38,444 bases of DNA, taken from positions 1-38,444 of the IMG/VR virus record IMGVR_UViG_3300027759_000197; one strand, 5' to 3'. Positions 1 through 5,637 of this stretch are shown here, piece after piece. A program made the translations under genes and the position numbers. Below the pieces are notes generated by a model, which saw nothing but the letters and a program-made list of their open reading frames with translations, had not been told where the DNA came from and searched no databases. The stretch comes from a virus. Numbering within the stretch: position 1 is the stretch's first letter; every line of letters starts with the position of its first letter.

Positions 1-38
1 GATTTGGTTGTGCGCCCGCACATTGGACATTCGTTCAT
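1..38 (-). CDS. Zinc-ribbon mini-protein, 5' part (gene crosses the contig ends)
   Basis: ATG at 38 overlaps the TAA of the upstream gene (TAATG) and follows GAGGAGG. The first codons read MNECPMCGRTTK and then run off position 1. The first 9 bases of the window equal the last 9, so the frame continues at the far end and finishes at 38336. The joined product is 45 residues with a CPMC knuckle at residues 4-7 and a CIPC knuckle at 32-35, a typical four-cysteine zinc ribbon. Function is unknown; small zinc ribbons in phages may bind nucleic acid or host proteins. The 9-base overlap is a multiple of three, so the frame stays open whether or not those bases are counted once. Confidence 0.8.
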   Translation of the reverse strand, partial: MNECPMCGRTTK

Positions 39-292
39 TACTTTGCCTCCTCATATTTGATGACTCGCGCTTCCACAATCTCCGCAACGCTTCCAAACAA
101 GGTGTTGTTGTCGACCGAGATCAGCGCTGTGGTTTGATCGAACTCGTTGCGCAGATCAATTCGCACATCAATTAAGTAACCTGGGTTAGTAGCAATTGCT
201 TCGGTTAGAAATCTGACCAGCGATGCTGCATTGCGCTTGCTCATCTTTGTGGCGACCGTTGTAGCCGCATCTAGTTTTACTTGGTTTGTCAT
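38..292 (-). CDS. Hypothetical small protein (84 aa)
   Basis: The chosen start is the ATG at 292 (MTNQVKLD), preceded by GGAGGCAGAATA. An upstream in-frame ATG at 361 lacks a ribosome-binding site and would overlap the preceding gene. The product is soluble, mixed alpha/beta, with no cysteine pairs and no membrane segment. Its C-terminus is EEAK, encoded by the Shine-Dalgarno sequence of the next gene. It lies in the run of tiny genes between the third leader/promoter region and the contig junction. I do not recognise the family. Confidence 0.7.
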   Translation of the reverse strand: MTNQVKLDAATTVATKMSKRNAASLVRFLTEAIATNPGYLIDVRIDLRNEFDQTTALISVDNNTLFGSVAEIVEARVIKYEEAK

Positions 293-315
293 TATTCTGC
301 CTCCGCTTCCGTCTC

Positions 316-615
316 TTACAACAATTCCTGGATCGCTGCGATTAGAAAAGCCTCGCTGCAAGTGTCGCTCATCTTGATTGTGCGGCTGACTCCTGATCGT
401 TCAAACTTGTAAAGCGTGATTTGGTTGTCTTCGATCGCAATTCGAACTCCCTCAGATAAGTATTTGTGATCACGAACCGTGTAAGCAATTCCAACTTGGC
501 CTGGCTTCCAAACATCGGCTCCGCCGAACTCGTTGTCCTGTGGCACATCGATCTCGCCGCTTAATGCGATCTCAACTACTGCGTTTACGATCTTGTTGTC
601 TGTTGCTGTGTTCAT
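316..615 (-). CDS. Hypothetical protein (99 aa), first gene after a hairpin leader
   Basis: The start is the ATG at 615 (MNTATDNK), with GAAGG eight bases upstream. The longer frame from 663 would begin inside the conserved leader hairpin and is less likely. The product is a small soluble protein, with a C-terminal half containing the stretch YKFERSGVSRTIKM. It is the first gene of a transcript starting at the promoter-like region 661-765, and probably heads the small-gene operon that continues through 38-292 and across the contig ends. Function is unknown. Confidence 0.72.
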   Translation of the reverse strand: MNTATDNKIVNAVVEIALSGEIDVPQDNEFGGADVWKPGQVGIAYTVRDHKYLSEGVRIAIEDNQITLYKFERSGVSRTIKMSDTCSEAFLIAAIQELL

Positions 616-621
616 TTTGCG

Positions 622-660
622 CCTTCTTTCGTTTGGGGGCTTCCGCCCTGGTAAGACATA
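622..660 (-). promoter_or_regulatory. Conserved 5' leader hairpin, copy 1
   Basis: On the minus strand this reads ACCAGGGCGGAAGCCCCC and then CAAACGAAAGAAGG. The core is a GGGC/GCCC stem capped by a GGAA tetraloop (bases 637-648), followed by a purine-rich linker ending in the Shine-Dalgarno sequence of the 615 gene. Near-identical elements sit at 2021-2060 and 6202-6240. The loop differs (GAAA in the other two) but stays GNRA, which suggests an RNA-level role in translation or mRNA stability. Confidence 0.65.
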
Positions 661-765
661 CATTGCCGTAGATCTGAAAGAAGTGCAACTATTTGTGCCA
701 CTTATTTCTGATATTTTTTATTTATTTTCACGCGTGTTGGCCCTGAATTAGAACACCTGTTCGGA
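661..765 (-). promoter_or_regulatory. Promoter-like region, copy 1, with SOS-box-like palindrome
   Basis: AT-rich block upstream of the leader at 622-660. It shares three segments with 2061-2155: ttcgga (760-765), acgcgtgt (730-737) and tatttgtgccacttatt (690-706). The last lies exactly 42 bases from the hairpin in both copies. A palindrome gaacacctgttcg at 751-763 resembles the actinobacterial LexA box. I could not assign -35 and -10 hexamers with confidence. Confidence 0.5.
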
Positions 766-834
766 TTTACCCAGGCCACACAAGGCCGACACAGCCTTGA
801 TCAGGGTCGGGCTAGGGGTAACGGCCCAAGGCAT
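748..834 (-). CDS. Possible 28-aa mini-ORF
   Basis: ATG at 834, preceded by GGGGCGGAATA, opens a 28-codon frame starting MPWAVTPSPTLIKAVSALC and ending in TAA at 748. It occupies most of the otherwise gene-free stretch 616-864, and its 3' end overlaps the SOS-box-like palindrome. There is no recognisable domain. It may be a leader peptide or a chance frame in a GC-rich region with repeated GGCC/TTGTGTG elements. Low certainty. Confidence 0.25.
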   Translation of the reverse strand: MPWAVTPSPTLIKAVSALCGLGKSEQVF

Positions 835-864
835 TATTCCGCCCCGCACAAAGGCACACACGGC

Positions 865-963
865 CTAGTCCTTTCCCTCGGCACAGTCGGCGCAGATTGG
901 TTTGTGATAACCCGCCGCCTTGTAATCCCAGTAAAAGGATCGGCCGCATTCGTTGCATTTCAT
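865..963 (-). CDS. Zinc-ribbon mini-protein (32 aa)
   Basis: ATG at 963 follows AAAGGGTTGTTC. The product has a CNEC knuckle at residues 3-6 and a CADC knuckle near the C-terminus, separated by an aromatic linker (SFYWDYKAAGYHKPI), which is the classic rubredoxin-knuckle zinc-ribbon pattern. A longer frame from an ATG at 1053 has no ribosome-binding site and would run through the neighbouring zinc-ribbon gene at 980-1063 in another frame, so the short start is preferred. Function is unknown. Confidence 0.62.
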   Translation of the reverse strand: MKCNECGRSFYWDYKAAGYHKPICADCAEGKD

Positions 964-979
964 GAACAACCCTTTCGCT

Positions 980-1063
980 TTATTTGCAGCCGCCGCAATA
1001 ATTGGCCACGCGGATTTCTTTCTTTCCAATTTGGTAAGTGCGCCCGCATCCATAACAAGTCAC
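980..1063 (-). CDS. Zinc-ribbon mini-protein (27 aa, GTG start)
   Basis: A GTG at 1063 is preceded by AGAGGTGATCACC, with AGAGGTG a good Shine-Dalgarno sequence. The frame reads VTCYGCGRTYQIGKKE, then IRVANYCGGCK and TAA. The two knuckles (CYGC, CGGC) are spaced as in a minimal zinc ribbon. The clean start, paired knuckles and a neighbouring gene of the same type make it likely to be real despite its size. Function is unknown. Confidence 0.6.
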   Translation of the reverse strand: MTCYGCGRTYQIGKKEIRVANYCGGCK

Positions 1064-1089
1064 GGTGATCACCTCTGTTCTTTTTCTTT

Positions 1090-1296
1090 TTAACAAGCAG
1101 TCACCAAGCACAGTCCCAGGATGTGTCGGCTTTCGATTTCAGCCTTGGCCGCCTTTTTGGTTGGCGCATCCTCAATCACAAAGTTGTCAAACCAATTAGG
1201 GACCCAGGTTCCGTTGATCGGCTGGCATTCAGATCGGTGGTAAACATCCCAGCCATCCTCGTGCTTCCAATAGATCAGATCGCAACATCTTTTCAT
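1090..1296 (-). CDS. Hypothetical protein (68 aa)
   Basis: The start is the ATG at 1296 (MKRCCDLIYW), with CAGGAGGCAAA just upstream and an ATGA overlap with the preceding gene. The frame could be opened to 1413, but that region codes for another small gene in a different frame. The product is rich in tryptophan and cysteine (CC at 4-5, later C, plus LCLVTAC at the C-terminus). Metal binding is possible but there is no ordered knuckle pair. Function is unknown. Confidence 0.68.
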   Translation of the reverse strand: MKRCCDLIYWKHEDGWDVYHRSECQPINGTWVPNWFDNFVIEDAPTKKAAKAEIESRHILGLCLVTAC

Positions 1297-1391
1297 TTTG
1301 CCTCCTGCTGTTTTTCGCACCAGCGGCACATGCCAGCGCGTTTGATTTGGATTGGTGTGTGTGGTTCGGTTCCACACTTCGGACATTTCAT
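1293..1391 (-). CDS. Zinc-ribbon mini-protein (32 aa)
   Basis: ATG at 1391 overlaps the stop of the upstream gene (TAATG) and follows AAAGGAGGCAAAA, the best ribosome-binding site in this cluster. It begins MKCPKCGTEPH and contains a second knuckle CRWC about 17 residues later, then ends QQEAK with TGA overlapping the next ATG. The CPKC/CRWC pairs mark a zinc ribbon. The C-terminal EAK is specified by the next gene's GGAGGCAAA. Function is unknown. Confidence 0.72.
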   Translation of the reverse strand: MKCPKCGTEPHTPIQIKRAGMCRWCEKQQEAK

Positions 1392-1720
1392 TATTTTGCC
1401 TCCTTTGATCCAATTAACTTTCTTTCAATTGAGTCAGCAACGCGAAGCATGTGGCGAGCATCTGCTCGGTATGAAGCCACGCTTTCTCCATCGCGTTTCA
1501 ATTCATCCGCTCTCATAAACATATAATCTGCTTCGTCACGAAGTTCCACAATAAGTTGTCGCGCACACTCATTTGATAATTTAATCCGTCTAGATCCGTA
1601 CTGCTCATCCAAGGAGTCGTATAATTTGCGTGGCAAAGAACCAACCTTCTTATCCTCGCGGTCATCTAATTGAGACTGTAATTCCTGCCAAACGATCTTG
1701 GGTAAATTGATTTTGATCAT
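1391..1720 (-). CDS. Hypothetical helical protein (109 aa)
   Basis: ATG at 1720 is preceded by AAAGGAGGCAAACTA and overlaps the upstream stop. The product is charged and mostly helical, with many Arg/Asp/Glu residues (for example LRDEADYMFMRADELKRDGE) and no cysteine motif. It ends in KEAK, again encoded by the next ribosome-binding site. It may be a small DNA- or protein-binding factor, but I do not recognise it. Confidence 0.75.
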   Translation of the reverse strand: MIKINLPKIVWQELQSQLDDREDKKVGSLPRKLYDSLDEQYGSRRIKLSNECARQLIVELRDEADYMFMRADELKRDGESVASYRADARHMLRVADSIERKLIGSKEAK

Positions 1721-2013
1721 TAGTTTGCCTCCTTTGTTTTAAAGAGAAGGTTTGGTTCAAATGCTTTTGCGCATTCGTTTCCAACTGCCCAGCAACCCAT
1801 GTAGCCGCGATCGTTCGCAATGTCATGTTCTGTGCCATCTTGTAAGCGGATCTCGCCGCCGTTAATGCATTCGACCATCCAGGGATTGTTACCAACCAAG
1901 CGACCGCATTGAACACAGAACTGTGCGTCTGATGCATACTCTTTCTTGTCGCTCATCTTTGGCTCTGCAAAGTTAAGACCTTGTCCCGCTGCGATCTTTT
2001 CGCTTGTTGCCAC
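1720..2013 (-). CDS. Cysteine-containing small protein (97 aa), likely zinc-binding
   Basis: The most likely start is the GTG at 2013, with GAAGG seven bases upstream. This matches the architecture of the other hairpin-led genes. The frame is open to 2100, but those codons lie within the leader. The product contains FCVQCGR and later cysteines (VECINGG, GCWAVGNEC), so a zinc site is plausible. It ends KTKEAN. It heads an operon controlled by the promoter-like region 2061-2155. Function is unknown. A downstream ATG at MSDKKEYA is a weaker alternative start. Confidence 0.68.
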   Translation of the reverse strand: MATSEKIAAGQGLNFAEPKMSDKKEYASDAQFCVQCGRLVGNNPWMVECINGGEIRLQDGTEHDIANDRGYMGCWAVGNECAKAFEPNLLFKTKEAN

Positions 2014-2020
2014 TTTCTTG

Positions 2021-2060
2021 CCTTCTTTCTCTTGGGGGCTTTCGCCCTGTTGAGACATAC
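2021..2060 (-). promoter_or_regulatory. Conserved 5' leader hairpin, copy 2
   Basis: Minus-strand CAGGGCGAAAGCCCCCAAG with a GGGC-GAAA-GCCC hairpin (bases 2036-2047), followed by AGAAAGAAGG, the Shine-Dalgarno sequence of the GTG at 2013. It matches copies at 622-660 and 6202-6240. Confidence 0.65.
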
Positions 2061-2155
2061 CTTGCCATGGATCGGACAAGAATGGAAGTATTTGTGGCAC
2101 TTATTTTGACTATTTTTACGCGTGTTATCCTGTGAGTTTTATCCACATTCGGACA
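2061..2155 (-). promoter_or_regulatory. Promoter-like region, copy 2
   Basis: Shares ttcgga (2148-2153), acgcgtgt (2118-2125) and tatttgtggcacttatt (2089-2105) with the region at 661-765. The first two elements are 22 bases apart in both. The spacer between the second and third is 11 bases shorter here (12 against 23), about one helical turn. It lies between the RusA gene and the gene at 2013. Confidence 0.5.
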
Positions 2156-2156
2156 A

Positions 2157-2528
2157 TTAGGACCGCCAAAGCCCAACTTCCAGGAATGGGGCCGATCCAT
2201 AGACCTTAATTGCGTTAATCTCGGTCACCTGGCCGTCATCCAAATAAGCAATTGCAGTCATTGAGTCGAGAACGGCGCGGATCAACTTGTCGAGATCGGG
2301 AGCAACTGTTGGATGTAATCGTTTAACTGTTTTTGGTTTAGGCATTGAGAATAATAAATCTAATTTTACTGGTCCAGGTTCGGGCGTGCATCCAGCGCGG
2401 CGTGCTTCGATCGCAACTGCCGCTCGCCAAACTGCTAACTCTGCTCCCTTGTTATGAACTACATGGCCGTTGAAAACTCTCATCGAACCTTGCGGAACAG
2501 GAAGTCCGTCTACTCTGAAACTGATCAC
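2157..2528 (-). CDS. rusA: RusA-family Holliday junction resolvase
   Basis: The 123-residue product has the RusA fold signature. It has an N-terminal beta strand with PVPQGSMRV, the acidic catalytic block PDLDKLIRAVLDSM, and then a second acidic pair in AYLDDGQV. These aspartates bind the metals that cleave four-way junctions symmetrically, resolving recombination or replication intermediates before packaging. The length is usual for the family. Its start overlaps the stop of the preceding gene (ATGA). It is the last gene of the replication/recombination operon and is followed by a promoter-like region. Confidence 0.88.
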   Translation of the reverse strand: MISFRVDGLPVPQGSMRVFNGHVVHNKGAELAVWRAAVAIEARRAGCTPEPGPVKLDLLFSMPKPKTVKRLHPTVAPDLDKLIRAVLDSMTAIAYLDDGQVTEINAIKVYGSAPFLEVGLWRS

Positions 2529-2773
2529 ACCTCGATTGTAACCGCATCATAGAAACATGACCACTTTTCGCGACCTGCTGCATCAACCATCGATGCATCA
2601 ACGAAGCCAGCGTAGTCAGGTTCAGATACGGACTTTACTAACCAGCGATGATCGCCAATGACAATTGTGTCACCGCTCTGCACCAAGGTTGGCATAACGA
2701 CTCGTGTACTCACTTCAACCTCCAAGTTGTAATGGTTACGAGAAGTGTAAGGGTTACAAGTTGTTTCTGTCAT
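2525..2773 (-). CDS. Hypothetical protein (82 aa)
   Basis: A small beta-rich protein beginning MTETTCNPYTSRNHYNLEV, with a central segment GDTIVIGDHRWLVKSV that looks like a compact beta barrel. It sits between the replication-type wHTH protein and RusA and is translationally coupled to RusA by ATGA. The context suggests a role in DNA replication or recombination, but no family is recognised. Confidence 0.65.
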   Translation of the reverse strand: MTETTCNPYTSRNHYNLEVEVSTRVVMPTLVQSGDTIVIGDHRWLVKSVSEPDYAGFVDASMVDAAGREKWSCFYDAVTIEV

Positions 2774-2784
2774 CTTTTCAGAGG

Positions 2785-3591
2785 TTATTTCCGTAAAGAT
2801 TTCATAAGTATTTCCCGTAGGTTTTCAGGAACTGGAACCGCCAGGGCTGCTTGTTCCTTAATCTCTTCCTGCCAGCGCAAAGTTTCCAACCTTTCTTTTT
2901 CTGACTTGGCCCTGGACTCAGCCAAATCCCTCTCGCGCCGTTCCTCGGGTGTTAAAACCCGAGGCGGCAATGGTGAGTCGTTCCAGCGATGGGCGTTAAG
3001 CCAGGTGGCTGCGTGCGCCGTGAAAGACGGATGCCGATTTGGATCATCCGCGTATCGGATCGCGCCAGCAATAATTACATCAGCCGTTTCAACCTTGATC
3101 GCTTTCACCCAGGCTTTCTGCGCGGCGGCTTTGCCCACCTTAATCGGGTAGGACTTCCAAAATAAATCAAACTCGGGTGTTTCATTGGATGGTTTATTAG
3201 GGTGGTTCATGGGGCGTGATTGTCGCCCCGTAGGTGTCGCCAAAGTCGCCCCGTTGTCGGCTTCAATGTCGCCCCGCTCCTCGCGGGTAGACTCTGTGTC
3301 GCCTCGTAATTTTTTAATATTAATCGTGTATCGGTGCGGTCTGCGATCCTCGCGGCAATTAACGCTGCCCCCAGCACCTTTCTCCATCCAAAGATAACCC
3401 GCCGCCACCAGGCTATTCACGGCCCTCTGAACGGTCCTTATCGAGATGCTTGCCTTGGCCGCGATCGTTGCCTGGGAAGGCCAGGCTTCGGTTCCGTCAT
3501 CCGAGGCGTGATCCGCTATTACCAGCAGCACCATCTTTTCTACGGTTGGCAAATCGGTCCGCCAACATTCCGACATTAATCGAATGCTCAT
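2785..3591 (-). CDS. Winged-helix replication-type protein
   Basis: Residues 15-75 form a winged helix-turn-helix (HTH_36-like): VLLVIADHASDDG, then WPSQATIAAKASISIRTVQR and AAGYLWMEKG. A polar linker follows, then a C-terminal module FDLFWKSYPIKVGKAAAQKAW with HPSFTAHAATWLNAHRWND, common in phage replication initiation proteins. By analogy it would bind the origin and recruit host replication proteins; no primase or polymerase is encoded here. The ATG at 3591 has GAGGGAG eight bases upstream, lying inside the end of the whiB-like gene, so the 95-base overlap appears genuine. Confidence 0.72.
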   Translation of the reverse strand: MSIRLMSECWRTDLPTVEKMVLLVIADHASDDGTEAWPSQATIAAKASISIRTVQRAVNSLVAAGYLWMEKGAGGSVNCREDRRPHRYTINIKKLRGDTESTREERGDIEADNGATLATPTGRQSRPMNHPNKPSNETPEFDLFWKSYPIKVGKAAAQKAWVKAIKVETADVIIAGAIRYADDPNRHPSFTAHAATWLNAHRWNDSPLPPRVLTPEERRERDLAESRAKSEKERLETLRWQEEIKEQAALAVPVPENLREILMKSLRK

Positions 3592-3913
3592 AAGTCTCCC
3601 TCACTTCTTTGTAACTAATGCCGAACAATTGCAGCGCCTTGAGCGCTCGGTTTAACTGGATCGGATACTTCTCGGGGTCGCCAACCGATCGCCGCTCGAG
3701 ACTGGTCAATCCTCCCCAAACCCCAAAGTCCTCGTTTCCAAATGCGTAGGCCAAACATTCTCGTTGGATCGGGCAACGACCGCAAATCGTGCGAACCGCG
3801 TTGATGTATTTGTAAGCGGCTTGGTTTCTCTCCTCCTCCACTCGATAGAACAACTCGGTATAAGACCCTCGGCATTCGGCTAAATCCCAATTTATCTCTG
3901 TGTACTTGGGCAT
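3497..3913 (-). CDS. whiB: WhiB-family Fe-S transcription regulator
   Basis: The start is the ATG at 3913 (MPKYTEINW), preceded by GAGAGGTGGG. The 138-residue product has the four WhiB cysteines: C14, then C44-x2-C47-x5-C53, which hold a 4Fe-4S cluster. These are followed by the family signature GVWGG at 64-68. WhiB proteins occur only in Actinobacteria and their phages, so this is the best host marker in the window. Phage copies often alter host transcription or superinfection. The C-terminal region (after residue 85) extends past the core and overlaps the next gene by 95 bases. Confidence 0.9.
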   Translation of the reverse strand: MPKYTEINWDLAECRGSYTELFYRVEEERNQAAYKYINAVRTICGRCPIQRECLAYAFGNEDFGVWGGLTSLERRSVGDPEKYPIQLNRALKALQLFGISYKEVRETYEHSINVGMLADRFANRRKDGAAGNSGSRLG

Positions 3914-4566
3914 CCCACCTCTCCAGTCAAATCGTAGTAATCGCAGTACGCGGCGCAAAAGTTCAAGCGCTCTGTTGGTTCGGGTGCTGGGCCGTTCAGA
4001 GCAACAAGCGCCCTGAGATCATTCAACCAGGCCAAGCCTTCTAAAGCCAGGGCTTCATCGTAGGCTTCAACATGGGCGCGGATTTCCGTCATGATGCCAT
4101 CGCGTGGGATCGCAACCAAAGCCACATTCTTTACTTCGTGTCCGTTTTGGGCCAAAAGATAACCGTAAACCTGGACCTGCATTCGTTGCTGCAACTTGGG
4201 GAAATAGCGCAGAGATGTTTTCTTTGTGGTTTTCCAATCAACAACCATGCCCAGGTCTTTGATGAATAAATCCACATGGCCCTTTAAGTTCCCAAAGGTA
4301 ACCTCTTGCTCAATGATGAAGTTATCGCCAAATGGGTCCTCGCGCTTGATCGCTTCCGCAATACCTGCATGAATAAAAGTTCCCAGGATTGATGCCAAAG
4401 ACTCTGTGTCAGAGTTGACCTTAGGACTTTGTTTCAGGATGTGATAAACCTGGCGGCGACAACCGCCGATGGCTGAAGGCCCAACTTCTACCTGTTGTGA
4501 TCGGTCACGCTGTGAGTCAAAAGCCTCCAGCGATTTAATAAGCATCCCTTGCAGATCAATTGTCAT
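3892..4566 (-). CDS. PD-(D/E)XK nuclease, Cas4/RecB-like, with Fe-S cysteines
   Basis: The 224-residue product has the RecB/Cas4 nuclease core: GHVDLF with D99, then VVDWKTTKK with D110 and K112, and the QxxxY-type helix VQVYGYLLA. Four cysteines (C36 in GGCRRQ, and C204, C208, C219) are placed like the 4Fe-4S ligands of Cas4/AddB nucleases. It probably resects DNA ends in a phage recombination pair with the annealing-type protein at 5637-6197. There is no CRISPR locus, so this is a recombination enzyme rather than an adaptation protein. Confidence 0.82.
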   Translation of the reverse strand: MTIDLQGMLIKSLEAFDSQRDRSQQVEVGPSAIGGCRRQVYHILKQSPKVNSDTESLASILGTFIHAGIAEAIKREDPFGDNFIIEQEVTFGNLKGHVDLFIKDLGMVVDWKTTKKTSLRYFPKLQQRMQVQVYGYLLAQNGHEVKNVALVAIPRDGIMTEIRAHVEAYDEALALEGLAWLNDLRALVALNGPAPEPTERLNFCAAYCDYYDLTGEVGCPSTQR

Positions 4567-4696
4567 CGTTGCCTTCCTCTTCCACTTGCTTCATAAACTC
4601 TTCAAATGCCGCAAGAACTTCCTGGGGCGTTTTGTATGTGTTGCTGTTTTCAGCGATGCGTTCGGCCATTTTCCAGTCGTTTGGATCAATAGCCAT
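4556..4696 (-). CDS. Small acidic protein (46 aa)
   Basis: ATG at 4696 overlaps the stop of the preceding gene (TAATG), and the TGA at 4556 lies 11 bases inside the start of the nuclease gene. The frame begins MAIDPNDWKMAERIAEN and ends in the acidic tail VEEEGNDDN. It fills the otherwise empty interval between two operon genes, and both junctions are of the coupled type used throughout this genome. Function is unknown; an acidic helical protein could be a small partner of the nuclease. Confidence 0.65.
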   Translation of the reverse strand: MAIDPNDWKMAERIAENSNTYKTPQEVLAAFEEFMKQVEEEGNDDN

Positions 4697-5064
4697 TAAC
4701 TTAGTTCCATACTGCTTCGGACCGAAGCGCTCATTGAGCGTGCGATTTCTACTTGGGTTTTTAACCTTTGCACATTAGCGCGGGCTGCTTTGACCTGGGC
4801 TTCCACGGTTGCGATCATAAAGTGTTGCTCGGCGTTTTCTATAATCGCCATGTCCTCGCGCTCGCCGACCGTGTAATTCTTTCCAGTTGGCGATGACTTA
4901 CTTGCCCAAGAAATGCGGCTGCGGGCCATAGCCACTTCATATTCGGCAGTCTTTTGATGAAAGGCTTGTTCGGCTTGGACCAGGCTTTCATGTCCTTCAT
5001 CTACTTCTTTTGATAAAGCGTAAAGCCGCGCCTCAATCTGCTGAGGTGTCACCACTTGGTTCAT
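4696..5064 (-). CDS. Coiled-coil protein of the recombination operon (122 aa)
   Basis: The start is the ATG at 5064 (MNQVVTPQQIEAR), with GAGGAGG six bases upstream. The sequence is almost all helical with heptad-like spacing (ALSKEVDEGHESLVQAEQ, and later AARANVQRLKTQVEIAR). It is probably a structural or DNA-associated accessory factor, similar in style to phage proteins found beside annealing proteins and exonucleases. No catalytic motif is visible. Confidence 0.7.
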   Translation of the reverse strand: MNQVVTPQQIEARLYALSKEVDEGHESLVQAEQAFHQKTAEYEVAMARSRISWASKSSPTGKNYTVGEREDMAIIENAEQHFMIATVEAQVKAARANVQRLKTQVEIARSMSASVRSSMELS

Positions 5065-5335
5065 CAACCGCCTCCTCATCTTGTACGGGATCTTGTACCA
5101 GTTTTAATCCTGCGGTGTTTTGCCGCTCTTCCATTTCAATAACTTTCTTAGCATCGTTTGTCAGGTTGAACGGATCGGGAACCAACTGGAAGCCAGCCTT
5201 ATCCATAGCCTCTGCCAATACTTCGGCAAATATTCCATCCAACTCAGCGGCCACGGCCCTGATCCCTAACTTATTCATGTGAACAGATACCACAAAGCCA
5301 GCGCTTGGCTGAAACTTCTTAGTTTTGTCGCTCAT
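5033..5335 (-). CDS. Hypothetical protein (100 aa)
   Basis: The ATG at 5335 forms an ATGA overlap with the preceding gene. GGAAGG lies upstream within that gene. The middle of the protein is helical (VAAELDGIFAEVLAEAMDKAG), and the C-terminal third is acidic and probably disordered (DEEAVDEPSGDTSAD). The 3' end overlaps the next gene by 32 bases. It lies inside the recombination operon. Function is not recognised. Confidence 0.68.
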   Translation of the reverse strand: MSDKTKKFQPSAGFVVSVHMNKLGIRAVAAELDGIFAEVLAEAMDKAGFQLVPDPFNLTNDAKKVIEMEERQNTAGLKLVQDPVQDEEAVDEPSGDTSAD

Positions 5336-5637
5336 AACATCATCCCTTCCTCGACTGATCGCCAAACGATACAGTCATTGTTGTGTTGGTTTTTACGAGT
5401 TGTTCCCGTGTCCAAGATGTAGCCGTCTTTAACCAGGCTGATCCGAGTCGGGCGCACCGTGTTGCCTTCGATGCTTAGAGTTTTCTCAATCTCCTGATCG
5501 GTTGCCCCGCGCAAGCCCTGGCCCAGGATGTATTCATACACCTTGCGGCGTAATGATCCAGTCCTGGGCAGGACCTTTTGCGCGGCTGCAATCGAGGTGC
5601 GTTGTGCGTTGCGTGCAATAACAACCTTGTTTTCCAT
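5332..5637 (-). CDS. Winged-helix DNA-binding protein (101 aa)
   Basis: The core reads LRRKVYEYILGQGLRGATDQE, then IEKTLSIEGNTVRPTRISLV and KDGYILDTG, the pattern of a winged helix: helix 1, a recognition helix with NTVRPTR, and a beta wing. Such proteins are common in phage recombination operons and may bind DNA as regulators or accessory factors. The start overlaps the previous stop; the end is coupled by ATGA to the next gene. Confidence 0.66.
   Translation of the reverse strand: MENKVVIARNAQRTSIAAAQKVLPRTGSLRRKVYEYILGQGLRGATDQEIEKTLSIEGNTVRPTRISLVKDGYILDTGTTRKNQHNNDCIVWRSVEEGMML

Noticed and set aside
780-864. Possible tRNA or structured RNA in the GC-rich gap
   Set aside because: Repeated GGCC/TTGTGTG elements are present but no cloverleaf or CCA-like end could be drawn.
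865-1053. 62-codon version of the zinc-ribbon gene
   Set aside because: Its start has no ribosome-binding site and overlaps a better-supported mini-gene at 980-1063; the 32-codon start is preferred.
1973-2200. Minus-strand frame across the second promoter region
   Set aside because: Basic, compositionally odd, overlaps RusA's end and the leader, and has no ribosome-binding site.
2648-3151. Long plus-strand frame (167 codons)
   Set aside because: Antisense to the replication-type winged-helix gene and its neighbour, with no ribosome-binding site and no domain.
3892-4566. Cas4-like protein as a sign of a CRISPR system
   Set aside because: No repeat-spacer array or other cas gene is present; the neighbourhood is a recombination operon.
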